Made by a program: the position numbers and the translations under genes | The notes under the pieces: generated by a model | Told to the model about the DNA's origin: nothing | The model's input: the letters and a program-made list of their open reading frames with translations, nothing else | The model's database searches: none | In this document: positions 22,708-31,111 of the stretch, piece by piece | How positions within the stretch are numbered: the stretch's first letter is position 1 | Layout: each line of letters opens with the position of its first letter | Source of the DNA: Candidatus Rhodoferax bjergmarkensis | Lineage (GTDB): Bacteria > Pseudomonadota > Gammaproteobacteria > Burkholderiales > Burkholderiaceae_C | DNA: 64,000 bases | Reading direction: 5' to 3' | Assembly: GCA_016708345.1 (NCBI GenBank) | Contig: JADJFX010000040.1 | Coordinates: 1-64,000, forward strand

Positions 22708-24405
22708 TTAAACCTGCGCCCACACCACCGGTTGGCGTTGGCCAAACCAGGCTGCGTAGTGCCTGGCATACAGTTCTTCAATTTTGGGCCGCTTGACCTT
22801 GAAAGTGGGCGTAACCACGCCGTTTTCCGGCGTCCAGGCGGTGGTGACCACCACCAGACAATCGAGCTGCTCATGCGGGCGCAAGCGTGCATTCACCGCT
22901 TGCAGATGCGCTTTCAGCGAGTCGGTCAAGTCGGCACGCGCTGCGCTCTGGGCAAGGCGTTGGGCAGCTTCGGCCGAAAGCATGACGATGCCGAGTGCTT
23001 GGGCAAAACCACCGCCGCCGGTCACGGCACACGCCTCAATGTCGGGGTGGGTGACCAGCATGTCCTCAATCGGTGCGGGTACCACATACTCCCCTTTGGC
23101 GGTTTTGAAAATGTCTTTGACCCGGCCGGTGATGCGCAGCGCGCCATCGGCTTCCAATACGCCTTTGTCACCGGTGTGCAACCAGCCATCCGCCGAGATC
23201 GTGGCAGCGGTTTGCTCCGCATCTTTGTAGTAACCCATCATCACGCCCGGCGAGCGCATTTGAACCTCGCCGGTGACCGGGTCGATTCTGCTTTGCACCC
23301 CCTCGTAAGGGAGACCCACGGTGCCGGGGCGGCAGGTGCCGGGCAAGGTGGAATGGGAGACGGCACAGTTTTCGGTCATGCCGTAGCCCTCCAGCAGGTC
23401 CAGCCCCAAGTCGCGAAACCAGCGCAAAAGGTCGGGCGGCATGGGCGCGGCACCGCCCAGTGCCAGGCGGCATTGGTCCAGCCCCAAACCCTTGAGCAGT
23501 TTTCTGCGTACCAGCCAGCCAAGCAGTGGAATACCCAGCAAAAGCTTGAGTTTGGCTGGGGGCATTTTGGCAAACACGCCCTGCTGGAACTTGACCCACA
23601 AACGCGGCACCGAGAAAAACACCGTGGGCCTGGCGCGGGCCATGTCTTGCACAAAGGTGTCCAGCGATTCGGCAAAAAAGATGTGCCCGCCTTTTCTCAA
23701 AACCCCCTGCTCCACCAGAATGCGCTCGGCCACGTGGGCCAGCGGCAGGTAGGACAGCAGCCGCTCCTGGTCGCTGAACTTCACCCTTTGCAGCCCGCTC
23801 GACACGGCCCAGGCCATGGCGGCAAAGTTGTGCATCACGCCTTTGGGCTGGCCGGTGGTGCCGGAGGTGTAGATGATGGTGGCGACCTCCTGGCCCGCGC
23901 GTCTGGGGGTTCCGGTCAAAGGCTCACTTTCGGCCATCAGGGCATCCCAGGACAGCGCATCGGCAAGCTTGGGGGCCAGCGGCAAGGCAATCACAGTCAC
24001 ACCCGGCGGCACGCCATCCTTCAAGGCAGAGACATCATCGAGCTTGCCCACAAAACAGACTTTGGACTCGCTGTGCTGCAGGATGTAGCGCACAGCCTCG
24101 CTGTTGAAGGTGGGGTAGATGGGCACGGATACATGGCCCGCCATCCAGATGGCCAAATCGCTCAATACCCAGTGAGCGCTGTTTTTGCCCAAAATGGCAA
24201 TTTTGCTGCCCGCCGGCCAGCCTTGGGACTGCAACCAGCGCGCCATGCGGCGGGTTTCGTCGGCCGCCTGACTCCAGCTGAACTCGCGCACGGCACCTCC
24301 ACCGAACGGCTGGGTCAGAAAAATATCGCTTGGGCGTTCGCGCTCCCAACGGTAAAAACATTGGAGCGCGAGCTCGTCGTCGCTGACTGTGATGAGGTTG
24401 GCCAT
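22708..24405 (-). CDS. AMP-dependent acyl-CoA synthetase (long-chain type)
   Basis: A 565-residue ANL-family enzyme. The AMP-binding signature is ATIIYTSGTTGQPKGVMHNF. Also present are LEGYGMTENCAVSHSTLPGT, DGWLHTGDKGVLEADGALRI and TGRVKDIFKTAKGEYVVPAP, the last carrying the hinge and the A10-like lysine region. It activates a fatty acid to acyl-CoA through acyl-AMP. Its length is near that of FadD15-like proteins. An ATG at 24,405 fits the MANLITVSDDEL start. Confidence 0.92.
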   Translation of the reverse strand: MANLITVSDDELALQCFYRWERERPSDIFLTQPFGGGAVREFSWSQAADETRRMARWLQSQGWPAGSKIAILGKNSAHWVLSDLAIWMAGHVSVPIYPTFNSEAVRYILQHSESKVCFVGKLDDVSALKDGVPPGVTVIALPLAPKLADALSWDALMAESEPLTGTPRRAGQEVATIIYTSGTTGQPKGVMHNFAAMAWAVSSGLQRVKFSDQERLLSYLPLAHVAERILVEQGVLRKGGHIFFAESLDTFVQDMARARPTVFFSVPRLWVKFQQGVFAKMPPAKLKLLLGIPLLGWLVRRKLLKGLGLDQCRLALGGAAPMPPDLLRWFRDLGLDLLEGYGMTENCAVSHSTLPGTCRPGTVGLPYEGVQSRIDPVTGEVQMRSPGVMMGYYKDAEQTAATISADGWLHTGDKGVLEADGALRITGRVKDIFKTAKGEYVVPAPIEDMLVTHPDIEACAVTGGGGFAQALGIVMLSAEAAQRLAQSAARADLTDSLKAHLQAVNARLRPHEQLDCLVVVTTAWTPENGVVTPTFKVKRPKIEELYARHYAAWFGQRQPVVWAQV

Positions 24406-24528
24406 GAATGTCCAGAAATTAAATACTGGACGCCATGGTGGGGCAGGCTCAGAAAAAACACCATGGTATTGACCCTAGTAGTCCGTTTCATCAATTGCGC
24501 GACGGTTCGCGCAGGGACTGCCGCTCAA

Positions 24529-25194
24529 TCAGCGAAAAATGCTCTGCTTCACGGTCTTGAGTTCACCCGGCAACGAGCTGAGGTAAACGGCCATTTCTTT
24601 CAGCTCTGCGTTGGTGAACTGCTTGGCAACACCTGCCATCACGCCGTTGGAGCGCCCCCAGGTTGCATGGCCTTCTGTCTTGTACGACTTCAAGGCCACA
24701 AACAAATAGTCTGCATGCTGGCCAGCCACCTTGGGAAAAGCAGGGCTGACCGGTTGGCTGAAATTCTCACCATGGCAGCTGGTGCAAGCCCCTTTTGTAA
24801 CCAGTTCGGCAACCCGGGCGTTGCCTTCAGGGGCTTTGGCCGGCAAGGGAGCGCCTTCGGCTTTGCCATGTATTTCGTAGTAGGCGGCCACATCAGCCAT
24901 GTCCTTTTCGCTCAGGTTGTCAACGATACCGCGCATGGTGGGGTGCTTTCGTTCGCCCTTTTTATAGGCGGTGAGTGCCGACACAATGTACGCTGCGCCC
25001 TGGCCCGAAATCATGGGTACCTTGTACACCTCGGGAAAGCTGGACTGGTAACCTTTGATGCCGTGACAGCCAATGCACATGGCAATTTTTTTCTCACCCG
25101 CTTTGACATCGCCCTGCACCTCCTGCGCACTGACAGAATGAGAGGTCGCCAAGGCGACAAGCAAAACCGGGAACCATGACATTAATTTATTCAT
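24529..25194 (-). CDS. Di-heme cytochrome c4-type protein
   Basis: 221 residues from ATG 25,194. The signal peptide is WFPVLLVALATSHSVSA. Two heme sites, AMCIGCHG and GACTSCHG (CxxCH), are followed by probable axial methionines in HPTMRG and SNGVMAG. The two-domain layout and size match periplasmic cytochrome c4, which carries electrons to terminal oxidases. A longer frame to 25,236 lacks a good signal sequence. It is divergent from the MoxR gene. Confidence 0.92.
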   Translation of the reverse strand: MNKLMSWFPVLLVALATSHSVSAQEVQGDVKAGEKKIAMCIGCHGIKGYQSSFPEVYKVPMISGQGAAYIVSALTAYKKGERKHPTMRGIVDNLSEKDMADVAAYYEIHGKAEGAPLPAKAPEGNARVAELVTKGACTSCHGENFSQPVSPAFPKVAGQHADYLFVALKSYKTEGHATWGRSNGVMAGVAKQFTNAELKEMAVYLSSLPGELKTVKQSIFR

Positions 25195-25302
25195 TTTGAG
25201 TGGACAATCAACCGATGTTTGAGATAGATCAAACAATGATTATATGAGTCAACAATCCATCGCCTACTCTCCAAGCTGTTTTCCCCTCCACAAGCAAGAA
25301 TT

Positions 25303-26157
25303 ATGAAATTCCAAGGATCCAAAAACTACGTCGCCACCCAGGATTTGATGCTGGCCGTGAATGCAGCCAGCACCCTCAAACGCCCGCTGCTCGTCAAGGG
25401 CGAGCCCGGCACCGGCAAGACCATGCTGGCCGAGGAAGTGGCCCAGGCTTTGAACCTGCCGCTGTTGCAGTGGCACATCAAGTCCACCACCAAGGCGCAG
25501 CAAGGCTTGTATGAATACGACGCCGTGAGCCGCTTGCGCGATTCGCAGCTCTCGGGCGTAGAAGGTGGCGAGCGCGTGAAGGACATCAACAACTACATCG
25601 TCAAGGGCGTGCTGTGGCAGGCCTTCACCAGCGAGCAGCCAGTGGCGCTGTTGATTGATGAAATCGACAAGGCGGATATTGAATTCCCGAACGACCTGCT
25701 GCGCGAGATCGACCGCATGGAGTTTTATTGCTACGAAACCCGCGAATTGATCCGGGCCAAGCACCGCCCGCTGGTGTTCATCACCTCCAACAACGAAAAA
25801 GAGCTGCCCGACGCGTTTTTGCGCCGCTGCTTCTTCCACTACATCAAGTTCCCCGATGCGCAGACCATGAAAAGCATTGTGGACGTGCATTTTCCGGGCC
25901 TGAAACAGGAGCTGTTGACCGCCGCCATGAAAACCTTTTATGACGTGCGCAACCTGCCGGGTCTGAAAAAGAAACCCTCCACCAGTGAACTGCTGGACTG
26001 GCTCAAACTGCTGCTGGCCGAAGACATTCCGCTGGCTGCCCTGCAAACCAAGGACGACAAAGTGGCCGTGCCGCCGCTGGTGGGCGCCTTGCTCAAGAAC
26101 GAGCAGGACGTGACGCTGTTTGAAAAACTGGTGTTCATGCAAAAGCACAACCGCTGA
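25303..26157 (+). CDS. MoxR-family AAA+ ATPase (CoxD-like)
   Basis: 284 residues with Walker A VKGEPGTGKTML, Walker B ALLIDEIDKADIEFPN, sensor 1 FITSNNEKELPDAF and arginine finger FLRRCFF. MoxR ATPases act as chaperones with a VWA-domain partner in maturing or remodelling protein complexes. The likely partner is the VWA gene at 27,874, which is now separated from it by a membrane protein gene, a GNAT gene and vapBC. It is a different subtype from the MoxR protein at 47,181. Confidence 0.93.
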   Translation: MKFQGSKNYVATQDLMLAVNAASTLKRPLLVKGEPGTGKTMLAEEVAQALNLPLLQWHIKSTTKAQQGLYEYDAVSRLRDSQLSGVEGGERVKDINNYIVKGVLWQAFTSEQPVALLIDEIDKADIEFPNDLLREIDRMEFYCYETRELIRAKHRPLVFITSNNEKELPDAFLRRCFFHYIKFPDAQTMKSIVDVHFPGLKQELLTAAMKTFYDVRNLPGLKKKPSTSELLDWLKLLLAEDIPLAALQTKDDKVAVPPLVGALLKNEQDVTLFEKLVFMQKHNR

Positions 26158-26175
26158 ACGCAAGAACCCAAGCCC

Positions 26176-26400
26176 ATGGAAAAGTCGCTCTTGATGGAAG
26201 GCTTGTCGGACGCCATCGGCTTTGTCGGCGGCGCGCTGCTGGGTTTCTGGATCGGGCGCTTTTTCGGACTGGACATTTTTGACGCTGGCTACAACAACGC
26301 CAGCATCGGCGGCATAGTGCTGGTGGGCCTGGGCGGCGGCGTGGGCCTGCAGGTGGCCCGGCGCTGGCAAAAAATCCGCAAAGAAAGCACCAAGAGTTAA
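26176..26400 (+). CDS. Small membrane protein
   Basis: 74 residues with two probable membrane segments. The first is around residues 13-30 (AIGFVGGALLGFWIGRFFGL). The second is IGGIVLVGLGGGVGLQVARR. A basic tail, RRWQKIRKESTKS, follows. No family is recognised. It follows the MoxR gene by 18 bases and is followed by a GNAT gene 2 bases later, so it is probably cotranscribed. Confidence 0.75.
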   Translation: MEKSLLMEGLSDAIGFVGGALLGFWIGRFFGLDIFDAGYNNASIGGIVLVGLGGGVGLQVARRWQKIRKESTKS

Positions 26401-26402
26401 AG

Positions 26403-26996
26403 ATGACCTTCGTCGAACCCCTCACCCTGACGGCACGCGGCCTCGAACTGGTACCGCTGGACTTGACGCACGAAAGTGGCCTGCGTGCAGCGGCCTCGGA
26501 CGGTGAATTGTGGAATTTGCGTGTGACCGGCGTGCCCACGCCCGATCAAACCCGAGCCTACATCCTAGATGCGCTGGCCATGCGCGAGGCGGGCCATCGC
26601 CTTGCCTTTGCGGTGATCGATAGCGCCAGCGGCACCGTGCTGGGCAGCACCAGCTACCACGACATTCTCCCCGCCATCAAACGGGTGGAGATTGGCTACA
26701 CCTGGTACGCAAAGCGCTGCCACCGCACCCACGTCAACACCACTTGCAAATTGCTCTTGCTCACACTTGCCTTTGAAACACTTGGCTGCCACGTGGTGGG
26801 CTGGCGCACCGACAATTTCAACTTCGCGTCTCAAGCCGCCATTGAGCGGCTGGGGGCCAAAAAAGACGGCGTCATTCGCGGCCACGCCCTGCGCCGCGAC
26901 GGCACCATCCGCGACACCGTCATGTACAGCATGCGCAGCGGAGAATGGCCAGAAGCCAAAGCGCAGTTGCTGTATTTGCTCAGCAAGCCGCGCTGA
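26403..26996 (+). CDS. GNAT-family N-acetyltransferase (RimJ/RimL type)
   Basis: 197 residues. It has LELVPLDLTHESGLRAAASD, then AFAVIDSASGTVLGSTSYHD and EIGYTWYAKRCHRTHVNTTC. The C-terminal GWRTDNFNFASQAAIERLGA with KKDGVIRGHALRRDGTIRDT is the classical RimL pattern (RtD..N..S..aieklGa). It uses acetyl-CoA, and the substrate cannot be deduced. Confidence 0.88.
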   Translation: MTFVEPLTLTARGLELVPLDLTHESGLRAAASDGELWNLRVTGVPTPDQTRAYILDALAMREAGHRLAFAVIDSASGTVLGSTSYHDILPAIKRVEIGYTWYAKRCHRTHVNTTCKLLLLTLAFETLGCHVVGWRTDNFNFASQAAIERLGAKKDGVIRGHALRRDGTIRDTVMYSMRSGEWPEAKAQLLYLLSKPR

Positions 26997-27021
26997 GGCA
27001 GGTTGGACTTTTTGCATAAAC

Positions 27022-27042
27022 GTATATACACTTAAGATATAC
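27022..27042. promoter_or_regulatory. Probable VapB operator
   Basis: GTATAT (27,022-27,027) and ATATAC (27,037-27,042) form an inverted repeat spanning 21 bases, centred on CTTAAG. It lies 17 bases upstream of the vapB ATG and next to the ribosome site AAAGGAG. VapBC complexes typically repress their operon through such palindromes. Confidence 0.6.
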
Positions 27043-27058
27043 AAAAGGAGTTCACACC

Positions 27059-27376
27059 ATGAACGCACCGCCCCCCACCCAACCCCTGCGCCCAGCCAGT
27101 TGCACCACCACTGTCTTTACCTCAGGCAATAGCCAGGCGGTTCGACTGCCCAAGGAGTTTCGGTTCGACACCAAGCAAGTCACAATCGAACGCCGGGGCG
27201 ATGAAATCGTGCTGCGGGCGAAAAAGCCCACAGTGGCAGACTTGCTGCGAGGCATGCCAGAATTGAGCGAACAAGACCGGGCCGAATGGGACAAAGCAAT
27301 GGCCTTGGTCGGCAAATCCCCACCCCAAGAGCGCGATTGGGATGCCATGTTTGCCGATTCAGCCCCCACCAAATGA
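27059..27376 (+). CDS. vapB: VapB-type antitoxin (AbrB-like)
   Basis: 105 residues with an AbrB/MazE-type DNA-binding core, TTVFTSGNSQAVRLPKEFRF then TKQVTIERRGDEIVLR. The C-terminal tail (PPQERDWDAMFADSAPTK) would wrap the toxin. The ribosome site AAAGGAG lies 7-9 bases before ATG. The last codons overlap the vapC start by 4 bases. Confidence 0.92.
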   Translation: MNAPPPTQPLRPASCTTTVFTSGNSQAVRLPKEFRFDTKQVTIERRGDEIVLRAKKPTVADLLRGMPELSEQDRAEWDKAMALVGKSPPQERDWDAMFADSAPTK

Positions 27377-27780
27377 CCTACTTGTTGGACACCAATATCG
27401 TCAGCCATTTTGTGCGATCAAGCTCGCCCGAGCTTACCCGCCGCATCTTGGAAAGTGAGACAGACAGCTTGTGCATCTCGACCATCAGCGCCGGAGAGTT
27501 GCTGTATGGCTTGGGCCGCCTGCCCCCGTCACGCCGCGCCCAGACGCTACGCCAACAGCTTGATGCGGTGTTCAAGGCCATCACCGTCGTGCCCCTGCCT
27601 GCCGATGCAGCACACCACTATGGCATTGCACGATCGACACTGGAGAAAGCGGGTAACCCGATTGGTGCCAACGACCTGTGGATTGCCGCCCATGCGCTGG
27701 CACATGGTTTGACTTTGGTGACAAACAACACCCGTGAGTTCAAACGGGTCAAGGGCTTGAAGGTGGAGGATTGGTTGTGA
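27373..27780 (+). CDS. vapC: VapC-type PIN ribonuclease toxin
   Basis: 135 residues from ATG 27,373: MTYLLDTNIVSHFVRSSSPE has the first acid in LDTN. It also has SAGELLYGLGRLPPSRR, NPIGANDLWIAAHALAHGLT and LVTNNTREFKRVKGLKVEDW. This is the well-defined VapC/FitB-like pattern with all catalytic acids. The pair lies between MoxR-linked genes and the VWA gene and looks like an insertion into an older operon. Confidence 0.93.
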   Translation: MTYLLDTNIVSHFVRSSSPELTRRILESETDSLCISTISAGELLYGLGRLPPSRRAQTLRQQLDAVFKAITVVPLPADAAHHYGIARSTLEKAGNPIGANDLWIAAHALAHGLTLVTNNTREFKRVKGLKVEDWL

Positions 27781-27873
27781 GCCGGACTGGACTCAAACAA
27801 AAGAAAAACTTCCCCCTGCCCTTGGAACGTAAGTGGGCACGCGACCACATCCTGAATACATACGACTTTCACC

Positions 27874-29088
27874 ATGCTGCTTGATTTTTTCTACACCCTG
27901 CGATCCGCCAAACTGCCGGTTTCGGTCAAGGAATACCTCACCCTGCTTGAAGCGCTGAAAGAAGGCGTGGTTGGCCCGAACGGGACCGGACCAGAGGACG
28001 ATAACGGGCCCAGCGGCTACAAGATTGACGATTTTTATTACCTGAGCCGCACCACGCTGGTGAAGGACGAAAAGCATTACGACAAGTTCGACCGCGCCTT
28101 TGCCGCCTACTTCAAAGGCGTGGAGATGGTGGCGGATTTCACCAAGGACATTCCGCTGGAGTGGCTGCGCAAGAACCTGGAGCTGAACCTGAGTCCTGAG
28201 GAACTGGCCAAGATTGAAAAAATGGGCTGGGACGAGCTGATGGAAACGCTCAAAAAGCGTTTTGAAGAGCAAAAGGAGCGCCACGAAGGCGGCAACAAAT
28301 GGATTGGCACCGGCGGCACCAGCCCGTTTGGCGCTTATGGCCAGAACCCGCAGGGCATCCGCATCGGGCAGGACAAAAGCCGCAACAAGAGCGCCGTCAA
28401 GGTGTGGGACCAGCGCGCCTACAAGGACTATGACGATACGCAAGAGCTGGGCACGCGCAACATCAAGGTGGCGCTGCGCCGCCTGCGCAAATTTGCGCGC
28501 GAAGGCCATGAGGACGAGCTGGACCTGGACGAGACCATTCACAAAACAGCGGCCAATGCGGGCTACCTGGACATCAAGATGCGGCCCGAGCGCCACAACA
28601 ATGTGAAAGTGCTGCTCTTGATGGACGTGGGCGGCACCATGGACGAGCACATTGCGCGGGTGGAAGAACTTTTCAGCGCCACCAAGACCGAGTTCAAACA
28701 CCTGGAGTTTTACTACTTTCACAACTGCGTGTATGACTTCATGTGGAAGAACAACCGGCGACGCTACAGCGAAAAATTTGACACCTGGGACATCATCCGC
28801 AAGTACAACAAGGACTACAAACTGATTTTTGTGGGCGACGCCACCATGAGCCCGTATGAAATTTTGCAGCCCGGCGGCAGCGTGGAATACAACAACGAGG
28901 AAGCCGGGGTTGAGTGGCTGCAGCGCCTCACCCATGCCTTTCCCAAATTCGCCTGGATCAACCCCGAGCCACAGGGCGTGTGGCAGTACCGCCAGAGCAT
29001 CAGCATCATGCAGCAACTGATGAACCAGCGCATGTACCCGCTCACCCTCAAAGGGCTGGAAGAAGCCATGCGACTGCTGACCAAGTAA
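27874..29088 (+). CDS. VWA-domain protein, CoxE-like partner of MoxR
   Basis: 404 residues. The N-terminal half is helical (FFYTLRSAKLPVSVKEYLTL). The C-terminal VWA domain has a MIDAS-like VLLLMDVGGTMDEHIARVEE (D-x-G-G-T; usually D-x-S-x-S), then FYYFHNCVYDFMWKNNRRR and KLIFVGDATMSPYEI. CoxE-like VWA proteins work with MoxR ATPases. The stop is immediately followed by the tamA ATG (TAAATG), which suggests coupling with the outer-membrane assembly gene. Confidence 0.92.
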   Translation: MLLDFFYTLRSAKLPVSVKEYLTLLEALKEGVVGPNGTGPEDDNGPSGYKIDDFYYLSRTTLVKDEKHYDKFDRAFAAYFKGVEMVADFTKDIPLEWLRKNLELNLSPEELAKIEKMGWDELMETLKKRFEEQKERHEGGNKWIGTGGTSPFGAYGQNPQGIRIGQDKSRNKSAVKVWDQRAYKDYDDTQELGTRNIKVALRRLRKFAREGHEDELDLDETIHKTAANAGYLDIKMRPERHNNVKVLLLMDVGGTMDEHIARVEELFSATKTEFKHLEFYYFHNCVYDFMWKNNRRRYSEKFDTWDIIRKYNKDYKLIFVGDATMSPYEILQPGGSVEYNNEEAGVEWLQRLTHAFPKFAWINPEPQGVWQYRQSISIMQQLMNQRMYPLTLKGLEEAMRLLTK

Positions 29089-30945
29089 ATGGCCGCTTTG
29101 CAATGGTGGCTGGCTGTAGCGCTGCTCCTGTTCGTGCCCACGCTGGCACAAGCTCAAAGCCTGACGACCGCAAAAAGCACCTCAGCCCCCTCCGGCACCG
29201 ATGCGACTGCATTGCCCGCGTTTGACCTCGACATTGAGGCCCCAGATGAAATCAAGACCTTGCTGGGCACGCACCTGGAGTTGCAGCGCTACCGGGCACT
29301 TGCCGATCTGAGCGACGGTGAACTCGATCGCCTGCTGGTGGCTGCCCGGCTCAACACCCAGGAGTTGCTGGCGACACTGGGCTACTTTTCCCCCGCCATC
29401 GACATCGCATTCAAACCCGCCACCAGCACCACAGCCAGCCGCAGGGTCACGCTGCGGGCAGAGCCCGGCGAACCCACGCTGGTGCGCGAGCTTCGCCTGG
29501 AGTTCAGCGGCCCGATCAAAACCGACCCTGCAGCCCAACTGCAGCGCCAGCAAATTCAGGACAGCTGGTCGCTGCGCGTGGGCAGCCGTTTCACCCAGGC
29601 AGGCTGGGACGATGCCAAAGAGCAGGCGCTGCGTCAGCTCACCACCCTGCGCTACCCGGCGGGCCAACTGACCCAGACGCTGGCCGACATTGACCCCGCC
29701 AGCCACAGCGCGCTCCTGGTGGTGACGGTGGACTCTGGCCCCGCTTACCGCTTGGGCGAACTGGTCGTGAGCGGCATGCAGCGTTATGACCCGCAGCTCG
29801 TCACCCGGCTGGCGCGCCTGCGCCCTGGCGCTGAATTCTCCCAAGCCGAATTGGTGCAAGCGCAGCAGCGCCTGTCCGACAGCGGCTACTTTGACTCTGC
29901 CTTCATCACGCTCGACACCTCGGGCGACCCGCAGGCCGCGCCGGTGCGCGTGCAACTGCGCGAGGCGCGCCTGCAAAAGCTGGTGCTGGGCGTGGGGGCC
30001 AGCACCGACAGCGGCGCGCGCCTGTCCGCCGAACACACGCACCACAAGCTGCCCGGCATCGGCTGGCGCGCAATGAGCAAACTGTCGCTGGACCGCGAAA
30101 CACGATCCCTGGGCACCGAGCTCACCGCACCGCCAGAGAGCAACAACTGGCGCTGGGTGACCTCGGCGCTGCTGCAAAACCAGCAGTCGGGCAGCTTCGA
30201 CGTCGGCAGCCAGCGCCTGCGCCTGGGGCGCACGCAAAGCGGCGAGCGGATTGACCGCAACTACTACCTGCAGTTCGACCGCGCCCAAACGGCCGCTGAA
30301 GATGGCAGCGTGCCCAGCGTGGCCGAGTCCCTGAGCGCCAACTACGCCTTCACAGTGCGCAATTTCGACAGCCTGCCCTTTCCCTCCAGCGGCTGGGGGC
30401 TGGGCCTTGAACTGGGCGGCGGCACTACACTGGGCAGCCAGCGCGAGCCCTACAGCCGCATGTTGACGCGCCTGCAAGCCTACCTGCCCCTTGGCCGCCG
30501 ACCCGAGTCCGGCCAGGCCGATCTGCGCGCTGGCCGCATCGCGCTGCGCGCCGAAGCCGGGGCCGTGCTGGCCCATGCACGCATCAGCCTGCCCAGTACC
30601 CAACTGTTTCTGACCGGTGGCGACAGCGGCGTGCGCGGCTACGGCTACCACGACATCGGCGTGACGCTGGCTGATGGACAAACCACCGCCGGGCGCTATC
30701 TGGCCGTGGGCAGCGTGGAGTGGCAGCGCCCCATCACCCGCAACGGCCAGTTGACCCAATGGGAGAGCACGCTGTTCGTTGACGCGGGCGCGGTAGCAGA
30801 TGAACCCAGCAGTCTTGATGCCAAGATTGGCGTGGGCGCGGGAGTGCGCTGGAAGAGCCCGGTCGGCCCCCTGCAAATGGACCTGGCCTACGCCCTGGCC
30901 ACGCAGCGCTTTCGGCTGCACCTGAATGTGGGATTCAGCTTTTGA
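29089..30945 (+). CDS. tamA: Autotransporter assembly factor TamA (Omp85 family)
   Basis: 618 residues. There is a signal peptide (WWLAVALLLFVPTLAQA), POTRA-like segments (PGEPTLVRELRLEFSGPI; GPAYRLGELVVSGMQRYDPQ), then a 16-strand-type barrel. The barrel has the loop-6 motif GGDSGVRGYGYHDIG (VRGY) and ends NVGFSF with the C-terminal phenylalanine. TamA sits in the outer membrane and pairs with TamB. In most genomes tamB follows directly; here it starts 5.6 kb later. Confidence 0.93.
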   Translation: MAALQWWLAVALLLFVPTLAQAQSLTTAKSTSAPSGTDATALPAFDLDIEAPDEIKTLLGTHLELQRYRALADLSDGELDRLLVAARLNTQELLATLGYFSPAIDIAFKPATSTTASRRVTLRAEPGEPTLVRELRLEFSGPIKTDPAAQLQRQQIQDSWSLRVGSRFTQAGWDDAKEQALRQLTTLRYPAGQLTQTLADIDPASHSALLVVTVDSGPAYRLGELVVSGMQRYDPQLVTRLARLRPGAEFSQAELVQAQQRLSDSGYFDSAFITLDTSGDPQAAPVRVQLREARLQKLVLGVGASTDSGARLSAEHTHHKLPGIGWRAMSKLSLDRETRSLGTELTAPPESNNWRWVTSALLQNQQSGSFDVGSQRLRLGRTQSGERIDRNYYLQFDRAQTAAEDGSVPSVAESLSANYAFTVRNFDSLPFPSSGWGLGLELGGGTTLGSQREPYSRMLTRLQAYLPLGRRPESGQADLRAGRIALRAEAGAVLAHARISLPSTQLFLTGGDSGVRGYGYHDIGVTLADGQTTAGRYLAVGSVEWQRPITRNGQLTQWESTLFVDAGAVADEPSSLDAKIGVGAGVRWKSPVGPLQMDLAYALATQRFRLHLNVGFSF

Positions 30946-30956
30946 GCAGGGTTGAA

Positions 30957-31029
30957 AACCTTGAAATCGCTATAAAAATAGGAGCTGCTCGCGCATATAG
31001 AACGTGCGGCAGAGGCCAATTTCATGGGA
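30957..31029 (+). repeat. Dispersed repeat R, copy 9 (long form)
   Basis: ACCTTGAAATCGCTATAAAA, TAGGAGCTGCTCGCGC, ATATAGAACGTGCGGCAGAGGCC, AATTTCATGGG. It matches the copy at 36,043-36,116 in the same orientation over about 70 bases. It lies 12 bases after the tamA stop. Confidence 0.85.
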
Positions 31030-31032
31030 AAA

Positions 31033-31080
31033 AACTGGCGTAACAAAACTGTCGTAATTAAACTGGCGTAATTAAACTGG
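31033..31080 (+). repeat. 14-base tandem repeat
   Basis: The unit AACTGGCGTAATTA (first copy AACTGGCGTAACAA, second AACTGTCGTAATTA) occurs about 3.4 times in a row between R copy 9 and the 3' end of the histidine kinase gene. No function is apparent. Confidence 0.8.
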
Positions 31081-31111
31081 TAGAGGGGCGTTCCAGCAAA
31101 ACGGCAATGGG

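Noticed and set aside
22732..25179. Plus-strand open frame of 815 codons
   Set aside because: It is antisense to the acyl-CoA synthetase and cytochrome c4 genes, which have clear motifs. Its translation is rich in His, Gly, Gln and Arg without domain-like order, typical of a shadow frame in GC-rich DNA.
27793..29157. Minus-strand open frame of 454 codons over the VWA gene
   Set aside because: Shadow of the CoxE-like gene. There is no start context and the composition is unnatural.
29182..30921. Minus-strand open frame of 579 codons over tamA
   Set aside because: Shadow of tamA, with an Ala/Gln/His-rich translation without motifs. tamA itself has a signal peptide, POTRA segments, VRGY and a terminal Phe.
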